This document shows, one piece after another, positions 1-8,000 of a stretch of DNA of 18,777 bases. The stretch is from an uncultured Clostridia bacterium. Lineage in GTDB: Bacteria > Bacillota > Clostridia > Lachnospirales > Lachnospiraceae. The notes under the pieces were generated by a model. That model was not told the DNA's origin and ran no database searches. It worked only from the letters and a program-made list of their open reading frames with translations. The DNA lies in the NCBI GenBank assembly GCA_945622055.1, contig CALZBV010000020.1:1-18777 (forward strand), read 5' to 3'. The position numbers and the translations under genes are program-made. The stretch's first letter is position 1. The number at the start of each line of letters is the position of its first letter.

Positions 1-1651
1 CCTCCGCATCATCCAGAACATACCTTCCATCCGAATCCTTCTTAAAGTACGCTTTGGTGGTTCCGGTCTCTCCTGTTTTACCACTGCTTCCGTAGTTCGT
101 GCGGAAGGAATACTCCACAACCAGCTTCGCCTTTTCATCCAGTGTCACTTTTTCAATGGTTACAGTCGTTGAACCGGCCTCTGTTGCCGTGCATGGCTGA
201 TACACCAAATATTCCTCATCGATTCTGGAAATTGGCGGAATATTGGTTTCATTAATGGTATCGTCTGTAATTGCAGAAAACAGTGTATTGAGCTCAGCAA
301 TTTCATAATCGCTTCCGCCATCCGTTCTGATTACTCTCGAATAACAGTCCGGATTATTTTGATTGTAGTATATCTTATTCAGTGCCGTCTTTACATAGCT
401 TGTGTTTCCGCTTGTAAGGCTGCTTTGTACAACAGACAGAAGAAAATTCAGCTTAATTGCATTCGGCTCTCCGCGAAACAGTGTCATATACTCCTTCGCC
501 GAAACCTCTCTTGCGGCAGCTTCCTCTGTCCCGTTTTTCTTTACATCCCAAACGAAATAACATTTACTGGTAAGTGCCACATATCGTTCATAATCAACAA
601 CATCCTCGCTCTCTTTACTGCCATCCCGAATTGAAATATGGAAATAATATCCATCCTCACGCTTTAGATAATAATCTGCCTGATATATCTTGTCCGGGGC
701 AGAAGAACGCCTTGCAATCATAGTCACTGATTCCCCGTCCTTATTGGTAAGGTACTTTGCCTGATATTCGCTCGCACCGCTCTTCGTTTTTCCCAATTCT
801 TCTTTGTATTCGCGTTCATCTGCTATTCCATAAAAAAGAAAGACATCCTCTCTGGAAAATGCAATACCGTCTTCGGATTCTGCCCTGACCAAAACCCAGT
901 CTTTCAGCTGTTTTACACCAAAATCCTTCTCAAGCTCCCACATAGACACATTTGACATATAGATTGCAATTTCGTCCGTATATTCCGGAATCGGCCACCT
1001 TCCCTTCGTTACTCCTTCGTCCCAGAAGGTATCCGGACGTTCCCTTGTCAACGTTCCATTATTCTGAACAAAGATTGTATTTCCTGCTTCCACCATTCCG
1101 GTTTCGGTATCCGTGGAAACCTCTACCATACCCTTTTCTACCGCAACCTCCGTTACATGCGCTTCCTTATCATAGGTAACATTAAAGGTCGTACCGCGCA
1201 CTGCGGTAATGGCATTTGGTGTATGTACCTCAAATTTTGAACCTTCATTCAGCTTATTGTCAATCTCAACCAGTGTGGTACCGTACTCAAGCTTTATCGT
1301 AAACTTACCGTTTTTCTTATCTCCCTTTGAGGTGATAGAAAAACAGGTGTTTTCCTCTGCCATAATGTACTTATCCGAATCCACAAGGAGCTCAACACTT
1401 GCATTCGCATGTGTCGTTATCATGTCCTTCGACTTAAGCTTCATTCCTTCAAAAACATCATCTTCCTTATCATTTCGGGTAAGCATAACCCTGCCGGAAA
1501 AAGCAGCCACCTTAATCAGGCGGTATTCCTGCTCTTCTTCCTTATTTTTTCCAAAAAGCATTACAACCGCTGTAACAATTGCAATTACTGCCAAAGCAGC
1601 TGTCACACCCAGCAGTACTAAGATTTTCTTTTTACTCTTTTTCGTTTCCAT
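1..1651 (-). CDS. FecR-domain membrane-anchored protein, C-terminus beyond window
   Basis: The reading frame is open from an ATG at 1651 to the left edge (550 codons seen, no stop), so the C-terminus is missing. A short Lys-rich cytoplasmic start is followed by one membrane segment at about residues 10-32, so the rest should lie outside the membrane. Residues 45-200 look like a FecR domain: the hallmark NAITAVRGTTFNV lies at about 146-158, after a ligand-like beta-rich stretch. In known systems FecR domains relay an external signal, and stand-alone FecR proteins are often encoded beside CHASE2 proteins. The remainder (200-550) is beta/charged-rich and not recognised. The start overlaps the end of the CHASE2/HD-GYP gene by 20 bp, with a GAGGAAATGAAGA stretch as ribosome site, so the two are likely translationally coupled. 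FecR assignment is firm; ligand and output are unknown. Confidence 0.85.
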   Translation of the reverse strand, partial: METKKSKKKILVLLGVTAALAVIAIVTAVVMLFGKNKEEEQEYRLIKVAAFSGRVMLTRNDKEDDVFEGMKLKSKDMITTHANASVELLVDSDKYIMAEENTCFSITSKGDKKNGKFTIKLEYGTTLVEIDNKLNEGSKFEVHTPNAITAVRGTTFNVTYDKEAHVTEVAVEKGMVEVSTDTETGMVEAGNTIFVQNNGTLTRERPDTFWDEGVTKGRWPIPEYTDEIAIYMSNVSMWELEKDFGVKQLKDWVLVRAESEDGIAFSREDVFLFYGIADEREYKEELGKTKSGASEYQAKYLTNKDGESVTMIARRSSAPDKIYQADYYLKREDGYYFHISIRDGSKESEDVVDYERYVALTSKCYFVWDVKKNGTEEAAAREVSAKEYMTLFRGEPNAIKLNFLLSVVQSSLTSGNTSYVKTALNKIYYNQNNPDCYSRVIRTDGGSDYEIAELNTLFSAITDDTINETNIPPISRIDEEYLVYQPCTATEAGSTTVTIEKVTLDEKAKLVVEYSFRTNYGSSGKTGETGTTKAYFKKDSDGRYVLDDAE

Positions 1652-3728
1652 TCTTCATTTCCTCATCCAAATATAGTTCCTTTGCTATCCCTAAAAGCTC
1701 TTTATCAATCCTTCCGTCCCCTGCTTCCTCCTCTAATATCTCAAACGCCTCTTTTACCGATTTTGGTTTTTTATACGGTCTGTCCTCTGCTATAAGGGAA
1801 TCGTAGATATCCATTATCGTAAGGATTCTGGTCATCGTATCGAGCTCCTTTTCTCCGAGTCCCTTCGGATATCCTCTGCCGTTTAACAGCTCATGGTGAT
1901 TTGCTGCCATGGCACGCACATTCTTAAACTGTTCTCCAAACTGTATATGAGAGAGAATTTTCTCCGTATAGGTTACATGACTTTGCATGAGCTGTCGCTC
2001 GCGTTCAGAAAGCGTACCTGCCTTAATGTGCAGGTCATCATTCTCTTCCACCGTAAGATATGCCGTCTCCTGACCATCCGGACCAATATATCGGCTCTCA
2101 GCAATTTCATTTACCAGCTGCCACTCTTCCTCCCGAAGTGACCGGCCACAGTTAATCGCCTCAAGACTGTCAAGAAATGCCTGTATTTTTGCCTTTTTCT
2201 CCTGAGCATTCTCCCTTGAAACCAGACCGTTTCGGGCATCAAGTTCAATCCAAAGAGCAATCTTCTCAAGCCGGTCACGTACGGTCTTCTCCCGGTTTCC
2301 CAGCTTTGTCGGCTTGTCCATTACCTCAAGCGGTACATCCATTTTTCCGACATCATGAAGCATTGCCGCAAGATAAAGCTGCTGCTTATCTTCTTTTGTG
2401 AAGAAAAGCCCGGTTTCCTTTTTCCGGTGTTTTGCATTGATATAATCAAGCATCTCAACACAACGTCTTGCCACATTTTTCGTATGGTTTGCATTGTACG
2501 GCGTTCTTCCTTCAATTGCCGCTGCCATTGCCTCTGCCATAGAAAAAAGCATACCTTGCATTTCAAGCATCCGCTCCTTCTGCATTTCAAAATGGCGGTA
2601 CAAAAATGATATCCAAAATGAAAGCACGATGCCAACCGGCACAGCCAGAAGATTCATCTTATGTGAAGTTATCCGAAATACAGCTTCCACACCGGTAAAA
2701 TACGCAATCCCAACGACCGGCATGACGATAATACTGTTCCTGAGTCTTGTGTTACATGCATAAAATGCATACAGTGCAACAATCGCAAAAATAAGAAAAA
2801 GCTGAAGGTATTCGTTCACCTCATAAATCACCCTGCCATGCAAAAGCGCATCAATGATATTGGCCTGCAGCTCCACACCATACATCTCGGCAGAATAATC
2901 AACCGGAACGCGGTACGCATCCATCATTCCCTCTGCAAATGCACCAATTAATACGATACAATCCTTAAAATACCCGGAAGGCACTGCTCCATCCAGCACA
3001 TCTGCCATGGAAATCGCTTCAAAATCTCCCGGTTTCCCCGTAAAGGCAATCTCAATTTCCGAATCGTAATCCATTTTCCTGCCTGTCTTCGCAACAATTT
3101 TGTAAGCAAAGGAATCATAGACAGATACCTCATCAAAATAGTACGAGGTGAGTGTTGTATAGGTGCGCCGGATAACCCCGTCCGGGTCAAAGATTGCATT
3201 GGTAAATCCGGTATCAACGACTGCAGCCAGTGCCTCAAATGGCTTTTCTTCTCCACAAATATAGGCGACCTTGCCGTATGTTCCATTCTCCTGAGTTGTG
3301 TAACGGTCAAATTCTATCGTGGAGGCAGCTACGACATTTTTGTATTTTCCTGCACTTTTTACAAGTGCCTCATCTGCCTCGGTACCATCGCTTCCACTAA
3401 AAACAAAATCCAGACCAATGACCTTCGGTGCCGTCTCTTCACTTTCATTCAATATTTCCAAAAGTTTTGCAAAAAAACTTCGATCCCAGTCGTTATATGG
3501 TCCTAAACGTCCCAATGTTTTCTCATCCACCATAATAATCTTGATATCGTCCGGCACCCGGGCAGTCCGCTGATACAGCCTGTCCTCAGCTATATTTTCT
3601 ACGGTTTCAAAAATTCCGTTCATAGAAAACCCTGTCACAATACCTGCAAGCACAATTGCAAGCATAGCAGTAACCAGATATTTCTTTTTTTCTTTTTTGC
3701 TTTCATCGGTATCCCTTTTGTTATGCAA
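1632..3728 (-). CDS. CHASE2 sensor with HD-GYP phosphodiesterase domain
   Basis: Predicted 698-aa receptor that would hydrolyse cyclic di-GMP in the cytoplasm in response to an envelope signal. Order: membrane segment at about 17-37; extracytoplasmic CHASE2 domain at about 40-300 (with the typical DIKIIMVDEKTLGRLG start and a late IVLIGAFAEGMMD motif); three membrane segments near 307-324, 331-347 and 358-376; then an HD-GYP domain at about 400-690. Catalytic motifs are present: H415 in NANHTKN, HDVGK at 458-462, and HHELLNGRGYP at 611-621. The usual HHExxDG has N for D. The stretch between the HD motif and the second His cluster is longer than usual. The frame is open up to a TTG at 3923, but that would overlap the preceding gene by 167 bp. 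The TTG at 3728, just upstream of the Lys-rich lead into the first membrane segment, is the best non-overlapping start, although its ribosome site (GGAAG) is weak. CHASE2 more often precedes cyclase or kinase domains; HD-GYP is the likely call here. Confidence 0.88.
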   Translation of the reverse strand: MHNKRDTDESKKEKKKYLVTAMLAIVLAGIVTGFSMNGIFETVENIAEDRLYQRTARVPDDIKIIMVDEKTLGRLGPYNDWDRSFFAKLLEILNESEETAPKVIGLDFVFSGSDGTEADEALVKSAGKYKNVVAASTIEFDRYTTQENGTYGKVAYICGEEKPFEALAAVVDTGFTNAIFDPDGVIRRTYTTLTSYYFDEVSVYDSFAYKIVAKTGRKMDYDSEIEIAFTGKPGDFEAISMADVLDGAVPSGYFKDCIVLIGAFAEGMMDAYRVPVDYSAEMYGVELQANIIDALLHGRVIYEVNEYLQLFLIFAIVALYAFYACNTRLRNSIIVMPVVGIAYFTGVEAVFRITSHKMNLLAVPVGIVLSFWISFLYRHFEMQKERMLEMQGMLFSMAEAMAAAIEGRTPYNANHTKNVARRCVEMLDYINAKHRKKETGLFFTKEDKQQLYLAAMLHDVGKMDVPLEVMDKPTKLGNREKTVRDRLEKIALWIELDARNGLVSRENAQEKKAKIQAFLDSLEAINCGRSLREEEWQLVNEIAESRYIGPDGQETAYLTVEENDDLHIKAGTLSERERQLMQSHVTYTEKILSHIQFGEQFKNVRAMAANHHELLNGRGYPKGLGEKELDTMTRILTIMDIYDSLIAEDRPYKKPKSVKEAFEILEEEAGDGRIDKELLGIAKELYLDEEMKNGNEKE

Positions 3729-3756
3729 TTTCCTGTTTCTTCCAGGTATTTTCGCC

Positions 3757-3996
3757 TTATTTTCCAAACACAAAATTACGCAGTTCAAATAAAGTTCTGC
3801 CCTTAAACATTTCTCCCATCCAGCCGGTATAGTCGGTCGTGATTTTGAAAAACAGTGCATGTCTTCCGGTAACAGCCTCCACAATCGTCTGTACCACACC
3901 GGAGTCATGACCGATTGTAACAATTCTGCGAACCGGCCAGATCACTACGTTTTCATTGTACCAAGTCGCTGGCGCGATAGCAAGCCCTAAGTACAT
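3757..3996 (-). CDS. Small protein of unknown function leading the CHASE2/FecR unit
   Basis: 79-aa reading frame with coding-like codon use, no recognised domain and no signal peptide. It has several Trp and aromatic residues (TDYTGWMGEMF at about 53-63) and a basic C-terminus. A good sigma-A-type promoter lies 20 bp upstream, and GGTGG precedes the ATG by 3 nt, so independent expression is credible. The gene ends 28 bp before the proposed start of the CHASE2/HD-GYP gene, and the two are probably co-transcribed. It could be a small partner protein. It could also be the C-terminal remnant of a larger lost gene: the first dozen codons look less coding-like than the rest. I do not recognise a family. 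Confidence 0.5.
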   Translation of the reverse strand: MYLGLAIAPATWYNENVVIWPVRRIVTIGHDSGVVQTIVEAVTGRHALFFKITTDYTGWMGEMFKGRTLFELRNFVFGK

Positions 3997-4016
3997 AAAC
4001 CACCATTTATTTTCTA

Positions 4017-4045
4017 ATTTTACATTATTTTGGTGGATAAAACAA
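4017..4045 (-). promoter_or_regulatory. Sigma-A-type promoter of the 79-aa/CHASE2/FecR unit
   Basis: On the minus strand TTGTTT (4045-4040) is separated by exactly 17 nt from TAAAAT (4022-4017). The start codon of the 79-aa gene follows about 20 nt later. This lies in the 125-bp divergent space shared with the deacetylase gene. No equally good plus-strand promoter was seen there. Confidence 0.55.
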
Positions 4046-4121
4046 TCCTAACAGTCCCACCCAGGCATTTTTCTCTTCCCACCGCCATACATTATCACTA
4101 AGAAATTAACCGGAACCAATC

Positions 4122-4949
4122 ATGGAGCAAAATGAAAAAATCTACCGTACCGTCCGGTATGGTCTTCTTCTCTTTACCCTGGCTTTCTTTCTCTTTGCTG
4201 CAACACGTACCGCCACTTCCATTCGCGAAACCGCAGCCACAACAAAAAAGCTTCCGATTTACTGTGTAAAAACCGAAGAAAAAAAGGTTGCACTCAGCTT
4301 TGATGCAGCCTGGGGGAATGAGGATACGAGAAATATTCTGGATATCCTTGCCAAAAACGATGTCCATGTGACCTTTTTCATGACAGGTGAATGGGTGCGC
4401 AAATATCCCGACGATGTCAAAGCAATCCACGCCGCTGGGCACGACCTCGGAAATCACAGTGAAAATCATAAACAAATGTCAAAGCTTTCCGCCGACCAAT
4501 GCCGTACGGAGCTTGAGAAGGTACATAACCGTGTAAAAGAACTTACCGGTGTAGAAATGACGCTGTTTCGTCCGCCCTACGGCGATTACAACAACACACT
4601 CGTTACGGTTACCAATGAGCTTGGTTATCACTGTGTGCAATGGGATGTGGACTCTCTGGACTGGAAAGACTACGGCACGGAATCTATCATCAAAACCGTG
4701 CTAAAACACAAGCATCTTGGAAACGGCTCCATTATCCTGATGCATAACGGCGCAAAATATACTCCGGCTGCGCTGGAGGCAATCATTTGCGGACTCCGGG
4801 AACAGGGCTTTACCATTGTGCCGATTTCTGAACTGATTTATACCAGGGATTATGAGATGGACCATGAGGGAAGACAGCATTTGAAAGAAGGCGTCACGAT
4901 GCCTTTACCGACTCCGACACCGGAAAGCGGAAAATTGAAGATATATTAG
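4122..4949 (+). CDS. Polysaccharide deacetylase, PdaB-like (NodB homology domain)
   Basis: 275-aa enzyme of the carbohydrate esterase 4 fold, which removes N-acetyl groups from peptidoglycan-type sugars outside the membrane. An N-terminal hydrophobic segment at about 12-29 acts as a signal or anchor. The NodB motifs are all visible: SFDAAWG at 59-65 (D61 the probable base; the Ala after it is the variant typical of PdaB-like enzymes instead of the usual second Asp), HSENH at 112-116 for metal binding, RPPYGDYN at 150-157, DVDSLDW at 175-181 and LMHNGA at 206-211. A Pro/Thr-rich tail follows. Family members of this PdaB type act on spore cortex peptidoglycan, but the exact substrate here is inferred. 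It is the only intact plus-strand gene of the left part and is divergent from the CHASE2 unit. The ribosome site (CGGAA) is weak. Confidence 0.87.
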   Translation: MEQNEKIYRTVRYGLLLFTLAFFLFAATRTATSIRETAATTKKLPIYCVKTEEKKVALSFDAAWGNEDTRNILDILAKNDVHVTFFMTGEWVRKYPDDVKAIHAAGHDLGNHSENHKQMSKLSADQCRTELEKVHNRVKELTGVEMTLFRPPYGDYNNTLVTVTNELGYHCVQWDVDSLDWKDYGTESIIKTVLKHKHLGNGSIILMHNGAKYTPAALEAIICGLREQGFTIVPISELIYTRDYEMDHEGRQHLKEGVTMPLPTPTPESGKLKIY

Positions 4950-4974
4950 TCCTTTGCTGTTTGCAGGTGTGACC

Positions 4975-5013
4975 AGTGAAGCAGATAAACGCTGCAGGAG
5001 TGTCTGCTTCACT
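4975..5013. repeat. Perfect 11-bp inverted repeat between convergent genes
   Basis: AGTGAAGCAGA (4975-4985) and its exact complement TCTGCTTCACT (5003-5013) enclose a 17-nt loop. The structure sits where the deacetylase gene (+) and the NERD/DUF2075 gene (-) end facing each other, and it covers the stop codon of the latter. There is no T-run on either side, so it is not a standard intrinsic terminator, but a shared 3'-end hairpin is likely. Confidence 0.6.
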
Positions 5014-6451
5014 CCCTCCCCTGCAAAATCTCAAGCACCTTCTCAAGCACCGCCTCATTGTCCCTGATTACAATGGCAAGACCGCTTTTTGCGCGGCAAA
5101 GCCCATGAAACAGAGTACGCACGGCAGACTCAGAGCCGGGTTCGTTTTGGGCGCGCAGATACCCCTCTGCATCGTAGTAAAAAGACTCCTCCACCAGCAT
5201 GACAACCCGTTCAAATTCCTTACAGAAGGCTTTGTCAGAGTCAATGAAAACGTATCCGTTTTTTTGAAAATTCTCTAAGAACACCTCTGCCTCCGCCGGG
5301 TCATTTGCGTAGGTAACCGAAACCGAATGAAACTCTTTTCTCCAGCACCCGCGCGACGTCTGCATCATCGTTTGGACAAACGAGGAAAGCTCTGAATTTG
5401 TCCGGATTCGGTTCGTCAGACGATATTTCACATACCCCGGCAGCCGTTCGATGTCTGCTGCCGGATTCCTGTCCCGTTCTGCAGGGCAGATTGCCTCTTC
5501 CAGGTCATAGGAAAAAATCACGGGGATGTGCTGTTCTCCTGCGTATTCCGCCAGCCAGGAAATTGCCTCCGGATACATCCGGTGTCCCTCATCCACACAG
5601 ATTGCGGAGTAACCGGAAAGCTTTTGGTACAGCTCCTCCTTTGACTCTTCTTTCCGGCAGAAATAAAAATCAATTCGTTTCAGCAGAGCATTCAGACGCC
5701 TAAGCTCCGACGGAAAAGTGCCGAAATGGAGTACACACACCTTTTCGTATTTGGAAAGCTGCATGGCAATATCGTAAAGCAGCAATGTTTTTCCGGTGCC
5801 CGGAAGCCCCGTAAAGCCTTGGAATAGCCCCTGAGCTTCCGCAATGCTTTTCAATATTTTCCCCCGGATATCTCTCTGCTGTGAAGTAAGAAAGTAATCC
5901 CTGCGAAGGAAACGGTCCGGGTCGGTCAGCGGTGAAATCAGATATTTGTCCTCTCGAAACAGTGCTTCCACCTCTTTGGTATAGCACTCTGCTTTCTCTT
6001 TCAGATCATTTCCCAGCTCCTCCCACTGCGCTTTCACCAGCCGTCCGCCCTTGGTAAGCCGGACAAGACGGTTTTCACTGCTGATAAAGGTATAGGAATG
6101 AATGGTCTTTCCGAGCATGGCAAGGTATTGCCGGTTCAGGCGCAGCTGATTTCTCACCTTTTCATCCGAAACCTCCCCGCTTTTCAGTTCGATGTTGATC
6201 ACACGCTCCTCTGTAATCTGAAGCAGATCAAATTCCTTTCCGAGCCTCGGAATCTGAAACGAATAGTAGAAATACAGTTTTTCATATTCTCCCGTTGTCT
6301 CAAAAAGCTTCTCGGACAGTATCCGCAGGCCTTCCGTCTCCCACTCCTTCACGCGCAGTGGATAATTTCTTTCCGACATCTGCTTTTCCAGCCTGCGTAT
6401 CGATTTGGACTTTCCCGTTCGTGTAAGGGCAAAAATATTTACCGGCTTCAA
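5009..6451 (-). CDS. NERD-like nuclease / DUF2075 P-loop ATPase
   Basis: 480-aa two-part protein. The N-terminal third (about 38-150) resembles a NERD or PD-(D/E)xK nuclease domain: FDLLQ with D75 and IELKSG with E88 and K90 fit the D...ExK core. From about 200 a DUF2075-type superfamily-1 ATPase follows, with Walker A GLPGTGKT at 215-222, Walker B CVDEGHR at 285-291, a sensor-like FSYDLEEA near 313-320 and RIRTN near 348-352. The role is probably in nucleic-acid processing, but it is not known. The frame stays open to an ATG at 6496, but that start lies inside the terminator upstream. The TTG at 6451 has a very strong GAGAGGGGGG ribosome site 6 nt before it, so it is preferred. The gene stands alone between a terminator and a convergent gene. 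Confidence 0.8.
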   Translation of the reverse strand: MKPVNIFALTRTGKSKSIRRLEKQMSERNYPLRVKEWETEGLRILSEKLFETTGEYEKLYFYYSFQIPRLGKEFDLLQITEERVINIELKSGEVSDEKVRNQLRLNRQYLAMLGKTIHSYTFISSENRLVRLTKGGRLVKAQWEELGNDLKEKAECYTKEVEALFREDKYLISPLTDPDRFLRRDYFLTSQQRDIRGKILKSIAEAQGLFQGFTGLPGTGKTLLLYDIAMQLSKYEKVCVLHFGTFPSELRRLNALLKRIDFYFCRKEESKEELYQKLSGYSAICVDEGHRMYPEAISWLAEYAGEQHIPVIFSYDLEEAICPAERDRNPAADIERLPGYVKYRLTNRIRTNSELSSFVQTMMQTSRGCWRKEFHSVSVTYANDPAEAEVFLENFQKNGYVFIDSDKAFCKEFERVVMLVEESFYYDAEGYLRAQNEPGSESAVRTLFHGLCRAKSGLAIVIRDNEAVLEKVLEILQGRE

Positions 6452-6467
6452 ACTGCACCCCCCTCTC
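6452..6467 (-). promoter_or_regulatory. Ribosome binding site that fixes a TTG start
   Basis: Minus-strand GAGAGGGGGG (6467-6458) followed by 6 nt and then TTG (6451-6449). No comparable site precedes the ATG at 6496, so this site decides the start of the NERD/DUF2075 gene. Confidence 0.6.
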
Positions 6468-6486
6468 TTTTTTCCAAAACATAAAG

Positions 6487-6530
6487 AAAAAAACACACCG
6501 CAGGTTTTTCTCCCTGCAGGGTGCTTTTTT
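6487..6530. terminator. Intrinsic terminator, probably bidirectional
   Basis: A stem built from 6494-6504 and 6513-6524 has an inner GCAGG/CCTGC core, one G-T pair and one mismatch, with a short T-rich loop. On the minus strand it is followed by a run of seven T (complement of 6487-6493). On the plus strand it is followed by six T (6525-6530). It lies just downstream of the AraC/GGDEF gene and would end that transcript before the NERD/DUF2075 gene. Confidence 0.75.
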
Positions 6531-6548
6531 CCGGGTTCAAAGGAGCTG

Positions 6549-7382
6549 TTATTTTTTTGCTGCTTCCTTCATGGCATCTGCCTTTTTCTTTTCCATCTGA
6601 ATGGTCTGCTGAAGCTCATCAAACAGCTCCTGATAACGCATCATCTTATCGCCTAATTTGATGGTACCGACATATAAATTAAGCGGAATCTGCTTATCCT
6701 CATAAGTAAAGCACTCTCCGTTTTTGGAAAGAAGCTTCGATGCAATCGAAAGTGCATAGGCCTCCTCGGTGCTGTTCGTCAGCATCGCAAACTCATCTCC
6801 GCCAATCCGGAAGATAATGTCCTCATCATCCGCAACCTCTTCCATGCGCTTCATACTCTCAAGAATTGCAAGGTCTCCTGCCTTATGACTGATTGCATTA
6901 ATCGGAATCAGATTGCAGATATCGCAACAAACAAAGTAACAGTCTCTTCTTTTCTGAAAAAGGTCATACATCTCACTGATATCAAAATTTCTATGTGCCA
7001 TAATATACTCTCCTGTCTCCAAGGTCGAATCAAGCCTTGGGAAAAGCTCCACCGACCGGGACTTTTCCCGGTACTTGGAAGGTGAACAGTTCCATACCTG
7101 TGTGAACGCTCTCGTAAAAGCCTCGTGACTGGAATAGCCGTACATCACGGCAATCTCCAGAATACTGCTCTTCGGTTGTTCCACAAGCGCCTTCGCTGCC
7201 AGCGTCATTCTTCTGCGCACCATATAATCCCTTACGGAAATATGGTTCACGCAACGAAACAGCTTCTCCAGTGTCGACTTTGAGCAAAAACAGGCCCTTG
7301 CAACCTCCTCCGTGCGAAGCTCATCTCTAAGATGCAATTCTACATATTCCAACGCTGCCGCAAGTAATTCCAGATTGTTCAT
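6549..7382 (-). CDS. AraC-type HTH regulator fused to a GGDEF domain
   Basis: 277-aa protein with an unusual order. The AraC/XylS DNA-binding domain is N-terminal (about 9-107, two HTH motifs, the second containing YGYSSHEAFTRAF and ending with SPSKYRE). A short GGDEF-like domain follows at about 148-270, with FRIGGDEFAML at 191-201. The GGDEF signature is intact, but the upstream part (CDICNLIPINA...KAGD) departs from the usual DxDxFKxxND...GHxxGD, so diguanylate cyclase activity is uncertain; the domain may instead bind a nucleotide. The ATG at 7382 is chosen because AGGTGG lies 7 nt before it; the frame extends to a TTG at 7448, which has no ribosome site and precedes the promoter. Own promoter, and a perfect palindrome in the leader that suggests autoregulation. 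The transcript ends at the terminator at 6487-6530. Confidence 0.82.
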   Translation of the reverse strand: MNNLELLAAALEYVELHLRDELRTEEVARACFCSKSTLEKLFRCVNHISVRDYMVRRRMTLAAKALVEQPKSSILEIAVMYGYSSHEAFTRAFTQVWNCSPSKYREKSRSVELFPRLDSTLETGEYIMAHRNFDISEMYDLFQKRRDCYFVCCDICNLIPINAISHKAGDLAILESMKRMEEVADDEDIIFRIGGDEFAMLTNSTEEAYALSIASKLLSKNGECFTYEDKQIPLNLYVGTIKLGDKMMRYQELFDELQQTIQMEKKKADAMKEAAKK

Positions 7383-7412
7383 TGTCTCACCACCTTCTGC
7401 CTCGTCCTTTTC

Positions 7413-7426
7413 TACAATCGATTGTA
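7413..7426. promoter_or_regulatory. Perfect 14-bp palindrome, candidate operator of the AraC-GGDEF gene
   Basis: TACAATCGATTGTA reads the same on both strands. It lies 6 bp downstream of the -10 element, so it should cover the transcription start, 31 bp before the ATG. A bound dimer there would block transcription. The binding protein is unknown; the adjacent HTH regulator is one candidate, although AraC proteins usually bind direct repeats. Confidence 0.5.
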
Positions 7427-7431
7427 TCTTT

Positions 7432-7440
7432 AGTATAGCA
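7432..7440 (-). promoter_or_regulatory. Extended -10 promoter of the AraC-GGDEF gene
   Basis: The minus strand reads TGCTATACT, an extended -10 element (TG-n-TATACT). No good -35 hexamer lies 16-18 nt upstream; that stretch is A-rich. This fits an extended -10 promoter. Confidence 0.5.
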
Positions 7441-7482
7441 TAGACCAATGGTGTTTTTTTGATATTTTGAGTAAAGTCTCAT

Positions 7483-7962
7483 TTACCTGTGAATGTACAT
7501 TCTTCCCTCTTCGTCAGAGCCCTCTTCCTTTACCATACAAAGAAACTCCCAGCCATACTTTTCATAAAAGCCGGTGTGGTCTGTCACAAGATAAAGCGTC
7601 TGAATTCTCGCCTCCTTCATGTCCTCACAGACACAGTTTAGAAGCCTTCCGGCAATGCCTCGACCACGGTACGGCTTTTCCACATAAACTGCACAAACAT
7701 TTGGCGTAAGGTCCTTTCTCTCATGGAAGTCATTTTCAATGACACCAAGACCACCCACAATCGTATCCCCTGCCATCGCAACGTACCATTGCGGAACAAT
7801 CATGCGCAGACGAACCGTTGCCGTCATGCTCTCCTGATAAGCTTCCAGCGGAATGCCCCATTTTTCATGAAACCACTGTGCCATACGTTCCTTTAACTCC
7901 GGACGATCCGACAGACGGATTATCCGGAGATCTTTTGTTTTCATAAGCGACTCTTTTTTCAT
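7483..7962 (-). CDS. GNAT-family N-acetyltransferase
   Basis: 159-aa single-domain enzyme that transfers an acetyl group from acetyl-CoA to an unknown amine. The acetyl-CoA pyrophosphate loop is the RGRGIAG motif at 99-105, after the beta strand VCAVYVE (89-95). The C-terminal GFYEKYGWEF (131-140) is the typical GNAT strand near the active site. Length is normal for the family. The first ATG (7962) is preferred over the internal one at 7944 because GGGAG lies just upstream of it. The gene starts 38 bp after the ABC permease stop, with no terminator seen between, so it is probably the last gene of that transcript. Substrate not predictable. Confidence 0.87.
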   Translation of the reverse strand: MKKESLMKTKDLRIIRLSDRPELKERMAQWFHEKWGIPLEAYQESMTATVRLRMIVPQWYVAMAGDTIVGGLGVIENDFHERKDLTPNVCAVYVEKPYRGRGIAGRLLNCVCEDMKEARIQTLYLVTDHTGFYEKYGWEFLCMVKEEGSDEEGRMYIHR

Positions 7963-8000
7963 TTTCTCTCCCTCTCTCCCTGGTGTTGGTGAAACCTGAC

